A stretch of DNA of 64,000 nucleotides from Halictus rubicundus. Its lineage: Eukaryota > Arthropoda > Insecta > Hymenoptera > Halictidae. A model generated the notes under the pieces. That model saw only the letters and a program-made list of their open reading frames with translations. It was not told the DNA's origin and searched no databases. The translations under genes and the position numbers were made by a program. The stretch is taken from the NCBI RefSeq assembly GCF_050948215.1, contig NC_135149.1, positions 7,049,001 through 7,113,000 on the forward strand, written 5' to 3'. The number at the start of each line of letters is the position of its first letter. The stretch's first letter is position 1. Shown here piece by piece: positions 58,997 through 64,000 of the stretch.

Positions 58997-59315
58997 CAGT
59001 GAATTCTCGTTACGAGTCAGTTGCGCCGTTCTGGTGACTGACTCTTAGACGAAATCTGAGGTTGTCGCCGAGCGTCGCATTGAAATACACAGAGCTCGCT
59101 GGAAACCTAAGAGTCATATCCGTTTACAAGTCATAAAAGCCTATGAATACTATGCGATTGTGACAAGAAGACTGAGAAAATGTTTTTCTCCGATACAATG
59201 TTGCACGTAGCTCGAGAGACGGCTCTCGAGCTTCGGCTCCTCATCGCGGTGGTGTGGGTAGTTCCACTGACTCCAAATTGGAAGGTTGGCACTGACTCGT
59301 AATGAGAACTCACTG
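58997..59315. mobile_element. MITE with CAGTGAATTCTC ends, 319 bp
   Basis: The ends CAGTGAATTCTCGTTACGAG and CAGTGAGTTCTCATTACGAG (right, reverse-complemented) are inverted over about 25 bp. TA is present on the right and TG on the left, consistent with a decayed TA duplication. The terminal words are shared with the repeat just upstream. Confidence 0.8.
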
Positions 59316-59317
59316 TA

Positions 59318-60105
59318 ATATGTGTACGTCTGTTTGCGTTCGAATGCGAGATTGCCCTTGCCGAGTAATTAAAATTAGTAACTCGTGCAACTAATTGAAT
59401 CAGCAATTAATTAAAGAACGCTGTTCAGTGTTTATCGAAACTCATCGGAGCCTATTAGACGCGCGTAGAACCTCGAACAGATACAGACGATCGATCAAAC
59501 GATAGAGAAACCGCAGAGACGGGAGTGCAATTAATGCAGCGAATGCCGTTGATCGTGGTTTCTGGAGGGAAAAATGACATTGAAAAATCGACGTTTCGCG
59601 AGCTCTTGCATTCACGATCGTTTTACTCCCGTGAGATGTTGCAATCGTCGTTTTGTTACCGAACTATCATTCAGTTATTCGTGGAGAAAATGTAGATGAT
59701 CGACTACTGTGTTTACATAACTGCCATTTATTCGTGTAAAAGTGTAAAATGTCCGAGGGAAACAACACAATTACAACGATCCAGTGAATGATGGCCCATG
59801 AAACGTGTATTAAATGACAATGACTTCATTTGTTTCTATTTGTTCTGCGCGTCATATCAATTTTCTTCTGAAAATTGGACGAACACTGAGGAAACAGAAA
59901 GAGTCTATGAAAATGTGATTTATCCTAATTTTCAACGAATTTACACTGAAAAACCGGTTAACCACATTGTTAACATGTACTCTGTAAAATTAAATTTTCG
60001 ATTTCACCGGAAAAGATTCATATAAATTTTTATTACATTTTACAACTTAAAGATTCATACATTTTAAATCTTATTTCACATTTATACATTTTGCGTTATG
60101 AGTTA
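59318..60105. other. Noncoding
   Basis: Moderately GC-rich then AT-rich. No feature recognised. Confidence 0.6.
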
Positions 60106-60113
60106 GTTATGAG

Positions 60114-60301
60114 TAGACTGCGGATTTTATGCATTTGTGACAAGAATGAGTAGATAAAATGCCAAAAAGCATTTAAAGAATTTGAAAATGCTGTTGCATT
60201 ATTTCTAACTCTATAAAATTGTTCAGTAGAGGAATAAATGTCTCTGTAGCTTGCAATTAACACACACGCTAGTTTTATTTTCCATAAAAGTCCCCACTGT
60301 A
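60114..60301 (+). mobile_element. TAGACTG-family MITE
   Basis: Starts TAGACTGCGGATTTTATGC and ends CCCCACTGTA. Flanks GTTATGAG and GTTACGAG form a 7-of-8 target duplication. Confidence 0.9.
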
Positions 60302-60529
60302 GTTACGAGTATAATTTTGTTTTCAAACCAGAAGGGTTCTATATAATTTTCTCCTGAAGCTTTACAATATCTACATTTTCCCAAGCTTCACAAACTTACG
60401 TACTTATCTAAGACTGTGAATTATTTCCTAGAAATTATAATTACAATAACGAGTTTTTCATGTAGTTCAGCAATCGAGATTTTCATAAATCTTTCTTATT
60501 CGTATAACAAATTTGCTACCAAGCACAGG

Positions 60530-60860
60530 CCGCAGGAAAGCGTGATAATGCGATATTAATAGCACATTCGCGTGGTTCAAATTAGCCGCGGTAATTGGAT
60601 TATATCATAGACGCGGTAATTAGCGTCGGATCGAAGGCGTCAACAATAATGGCACCGCTATATAAAGTTCGCCGAAAGAATTTTTAAACGAGTCATTAAC
60701 AGGATGCATACGCCGCATACGAGATGGCCAATTATAATATGCAAACGATAGCAAAATCTCTGAATTTTCGCTTCCTGCTTCCTCATTTTTCGGCATTTTA
60801 ATCACGGCTGTTCCGCTGCCATTTTGTTTCAGTTCAGCGCGCACTTTGCTAGATTCACTT
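60530..60860. promoter_or_regulatory. Candidate regulatory block with repeated GGTAATT motifs
   Basis: Contains CGCGGTAATTGGATTA and GCGGTAATTAGCG within 40 bp, and ATGGCCAATTATAATATG. Unique and GC-richer than its flanks; no supported frame. Confidence 0.3.
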
Positions 60861-61829
60861 CCTATTTATATTCACCGATTATCCTATAAGCTAATCACTA
60901 TCAATTAGAATTTTTAATTTGATAATTGGCGAACGGAGCTCGATGGGATCCCGAAAAATACAAAGTAAAAAATAATGTTCCCCTAGGAACATAGTACAAA
61001 AGAATTTGAATTTATATGTAACGTAACCTTTCGTTCCAGTAGTTAAGAGACTAAATTACACGGAACATAATTATCTTTTAGTAAAATGCATATTTTGCAT
61101 TCATATTTCCCGTTGCTTTGTTTACTGAAGTCTAGGTGATAATTAGCAAATACAAATTTGAGAAGGCATTAGAAATCATTCGAAAAGAAAATGTATTTTT
61201 ATTTCATTTTTGTGTAGTAGTAACATCGTTATTTATCACAGAACTGTTGGTATAAAAAGTTGAAAGTATTCTACAATTTCCCTACGATTAAACTATTTTT
61301 CAACTTTCGTTTTGTCTTAAGCAATGTTTTAGTACAGACAATAAGCTTAAATATTATTAAAAGAATCTTTATGGATTTGTGACATTTGTCAATGTTTAAA
61401 GTGCCATAAACAGTTTGTTTTTCTAGTATAATTCTGTCATAAGCAATTTTTAGTTAACAATATAAGGTTTACTGTTGGATTACATCAAAGAATCTCTATG
61501 GATTTGTGGCATTCATCAATTTTTAAAGTACCATAAAAAGATTATTTTTCTGCTTTAGTTTTGACATAAGTAATTTCTTTGTTAACAAAATAAGTCCTGC
61601 CTCCCTCTTCGTTTTTATCAAATTATTTATGATAACGGAAACTTGTAAAAAGAATGTTCTATAGTTCATCGTAAGATGCATTAAAAATCCATTATCGTGT
61701 TGTTCGAAAATTCGCGAGGCAACTTCGACTTGAAAGGTTATGACTTTCATAAATTTATCGGCCTACGTCTCTTTAGGCTCTCCAGGTTAGCGGAGGCGCC
61801 GATTTCCATGCGATCAATCACAACAAAGT
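60861..61829. other. Noncoding AT-rich DNA with a weak internal repeat
   Basis: GAATCTTTATGGATTTGTGACATT-like words occur near 61364 and again near 61490, with similar flanks (AGCAATTTT, ATAAGGTTTA), about 125 bp apart. Confidence 0.55.
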
Positions 61830-62019
61830 GTGAGAATTCCTCCGGGTCCCATAGACTTTAGTATTCTCAATAGAAAAATCCCTGTATCAAGGAACCCCCA
61901 TGCTATTTCGAACATACTCAATAGAACGTACGTGCGTTTGATGCGAGCCTAATGAGATTTTCGTCTGATCTTTAACGATCCCGTGGGGAACTTCCATGCA
62001 GAAGAAAAATGGTGGCTTA
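61830..62019 (-). other. Possible minus-strand exon after a strong acceptor
   Basis: On the minus strand, TTTTTTTTTCTGTTACAG ends at 62020, an excellent acceptor. The following frame (GKPPFFFCMEVPHGIVKDQ onward) is open for about 43 codons to a TGA near 61890. A weak donor CAC before GTACGT is inside. The same bases CAG-GTAAGC also look like a donor, but the preceding poly-T makes that unlikely. Gene unknown. Confidence 0.35.
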
Positions 62020-62451
62020 CCTGTAACAGAAAAAAAAACACAATTCGCTTAAAATGAAGTCCGTGAAATTGTTGTATAATTCTACAATGAGTTACTCTGT
62101 GCATTTCTGCAAACTTTCATGTCTAACTTCGTCGAAACGCTTTCAATATTTAAACATGAACAGACAACGAATAGTAGCAAAAACAATTTTTTACACTCTA
62201 CGTGATAAGTATTCTGTCAAAAAAGAGACATAAACATTAATCACATCCTGCAAAGTGAATCAACTAGATTTTTCACTATACAATCTCTTTTATTACACAT
62301 AATTGCATCGAATCTCTATTCAGCTGGAATAAAATAAAATTCTTTGACTATTACAAGCACACCTTAATTACCTAATCACCGAGTCATTTATTTAATACAT
62401 CCTCAATCAATTTTAAACACAACGTGCCTATATTCTGCGAAGACTAATTAC

Positions 62452-62596
62452 TAGGCTCCGGATTTTATGCATTTATGACAAAAATGAGTAGGTATAATTT
62501 AAATCAGCGAAAAGATTAAAAGACTTTAAGAGTATTAATATATTAATATTCCACTACATTAAAATTACGTTACTTCACATAAAGATCCGGTGTCTA
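62452..62596 (+). mobile_element. TAGACTG-family MITE, shortened internally
   Basis: Starts TAGGCTCCGGATTTTATGC and ends GATCCGGTGTCTA, 145 bp. Flanks CTAATTAC and TTAATTAC match in 7 of 8. Confidence 0.85.
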
Positions 62597-62604
62597 TTAA
62601 TTAC

Positions 62605-63608
62605 ATTTAATTGCTCTCAATATTAATCACTTAGATTAAAAACGACAGTTTGAAGACATTTATCTGGAACACAACTGTCTTAAATCGATCACGTGGGAAA
62701 TGGATTTAATTAAAGATCATCATTGTGCAAGCAAAATTAAATTCACAGTCGATCGATAAATTCCGCAATCTAGTTGTTGCATGAAGTCGATCGTGGATAC
62801 ATTAAATGGCTGATAAACGCTCGAGTTAGAGATGATTAATCAGCGAGAGACAGTGAACGGTTACGAACGACAAAGCTGATGATCGAGTTGCCGATGCCGC
62901 GTTAATAAAAGGTAAGAGGAGGAAGAGAACAGTTGGGCGTATCTGCCTACGACTTGACCTCGGTATTGCACTAATGCTTTCATAGATTCATCCTCGAGCA
63001 GGCTGTCAGGAAACAGGCGAGAGACGATTGGGCGGTGCGCGAGACCCGTTGTCTCTCGATTTCAAAATTGGAATACTATATTCGGGCTCATTCGAATTTC
63101 TAATGACACCTGACGTGTTGTCGTCTTGCAACGTCGTTAGAACTGGTTTAACGCGTGCTAAAGGATGTCGATCATGGACACGACAGTGACAATTGGTTTC
63201 ATACGCCCGGTGGGACTATCGACAACCGTTTGTACAAGCTGCTCTGAAAGTTGTGGGCGCTCGAGGTTGACATTGCCTAGAAATCGTTTAGTAAAATTTG
63301 CTTATTTTTATTTAATTATACGATCACTTACGGATGAGGATTTTTGAAAAATATTACGGGGGGGGGGGGCGTACACCAAGGAGGTCGCAAAGTGACTTCC
63401 AGAATTTTTTTTATTTCAATAAATTGATATATTAAAAAATCATTTAGTACAGAAGTTGTATCACACTTTTGTCTACAAAAGACTAAATTTTCGTTAAAAA
63501 GTATCCAATAGAATTGGGGTGGCCACCATGTTTATGAGACGGTTAGCCATGACGGTGAGGTTTGCCTAGGTAAGGTTCAGATGAATTAACCAATCGGATG
63601 AATGTACA
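62605..63608. other. Noncoding; GC-richer 62.75-63.3 kb
   Basis: No domain in the short plus frame at 63165-63347. Contains the poly-G run. Confidence 0.55.
63358..63369. repeat. Poly-G run of 12
   Basis: An uninterrupted G homopolymer; its length may be unreliable in assembly. Confidence 0.9.
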
Positions 63609-64000
63609 GTAAAGTCTTGATCTAAGCCGAACGGAGCTACACGATCTTAGTCAGTTCGCCTATCCCCTCCACTGGAGGGCATACACTGCGAGGGACCAAG
63701 AAGCTCGAGCTGCCTCAGTCGCTCAGCAGTTTAAACCAGTGTAATCCGATACTGAGTCAGGTATATTGGTGTCAACCACTATTAATCCAATTACCAAATT
63801 TCTTCATTTTTTATCTTTTATGGGACTTTCACCAACTTTTTGTGACATTTTTCTGATTAAAATGACGCTAAACACGATATAATTTCAACTGTATTTAGGG
63901 GTTTATTTTTTTTACGGTATGTAGTGCGCCTTCGACCGCGCTTGTCCTTTTCTACGTTCGGCCGGGTACAAGGAAATAGTAGCCCTGCACGATCTATGTC
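63609..64000 (+). mobile_element. Possible pogo/Tc1-type element, left part, cut by window end
   Basis: TA is followed by CAGTAAAGTCTTGATCTAAG, which resembles the terminus of pogo-like/Tc1 elements (CAGTAAAGTCTCGAT type). The sequence runs to the window end without a visible transposase frame. The right end is not seen. Confidence 0.4.

Noticed and set aside
1..64000. LTR retrotransposons
   Set aside because: No long terminal direct repeats, primer-binding site or gag-pol frame seen.

Overview
The window looks like nuclear DNA of an insect, probably Hymenoptera (bee, ant or wasp). The evidence is spliced exons with GT-AG sites, AT-rich DNA broken by CpG-rich islands, many GA/CT microsatellites, and a large load of DNA transposons (mariner, hAT, piggyBac, long-TIR Tc1/mariner types and many MITEs). 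I see no bacterial features: no operons, rRNA, CRISPR or convincing tRNA. The species call is inference only.

Host gene. At the left end, four minus-strand exons (14086-14321, 10154-10380, 8268-8569, 6818-7095) join with matching phases into one open frame of about 347 residues. It encodes a low-complexity nuclear-type protein with a PLDLS motif (CtBP-binding type), a basic RKRQR cluster, and the first half of a SAM domain resembling polyhomeotic/SAMD7/SAMD11. The gene runs off the left edge (rest of the SAM domain missing), and its 5' exons are upstream of 14321, unidentified or beyond the window. Most of 14.3-64 kb is therefore either a very long 5' intron or a gene desert.

Mobile DNA. (1) A complete hAT element, 39811-43624, has 8-bp target duplications, matching terminal repeats and an intact 856-codon transposase once two introns are removed. 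It is the only full-length transposase gene here. (2) 5611-6193 is a 583-bp mariner deletion derivative with identical 32-bp ITRs that keeps only the N-terminal DNA-binding part. (3) 47610-49192 is a Tc1/mariner-superfamily element with TIRs over 250 bp and a transposase truncated by the right TIR. (4) 57159-58380 is a piggyBac remnant with only the N-terminal region. (5) One MITE family with TAGACTGCGGA ends and 8-bp target duplications is present in about 16 copies or fragments. (6) Several foldback or TA-duplicating MITE families occur at 1.6, 7.4, 10.5, 12.2, 16.1, 27.4, 28.8, 34.4, 35.2, 36.7, 44.6, 52.4, 58.5 and 59.0 kb.

Remainder. CpG-rich islands with TAATTA-type motifs (for example 22.5-23.0, 25.2-25.6, 33.2-33.4, 43.7-44.1, 45.1-45.6, 60.5-60.9 kb) lie between the repeats and look like candidate regulatory DNA or unrecognised exons. 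Nearly all other open frames are short, overlap others on both strands, or lie inside repeats, so they are not called as genes.
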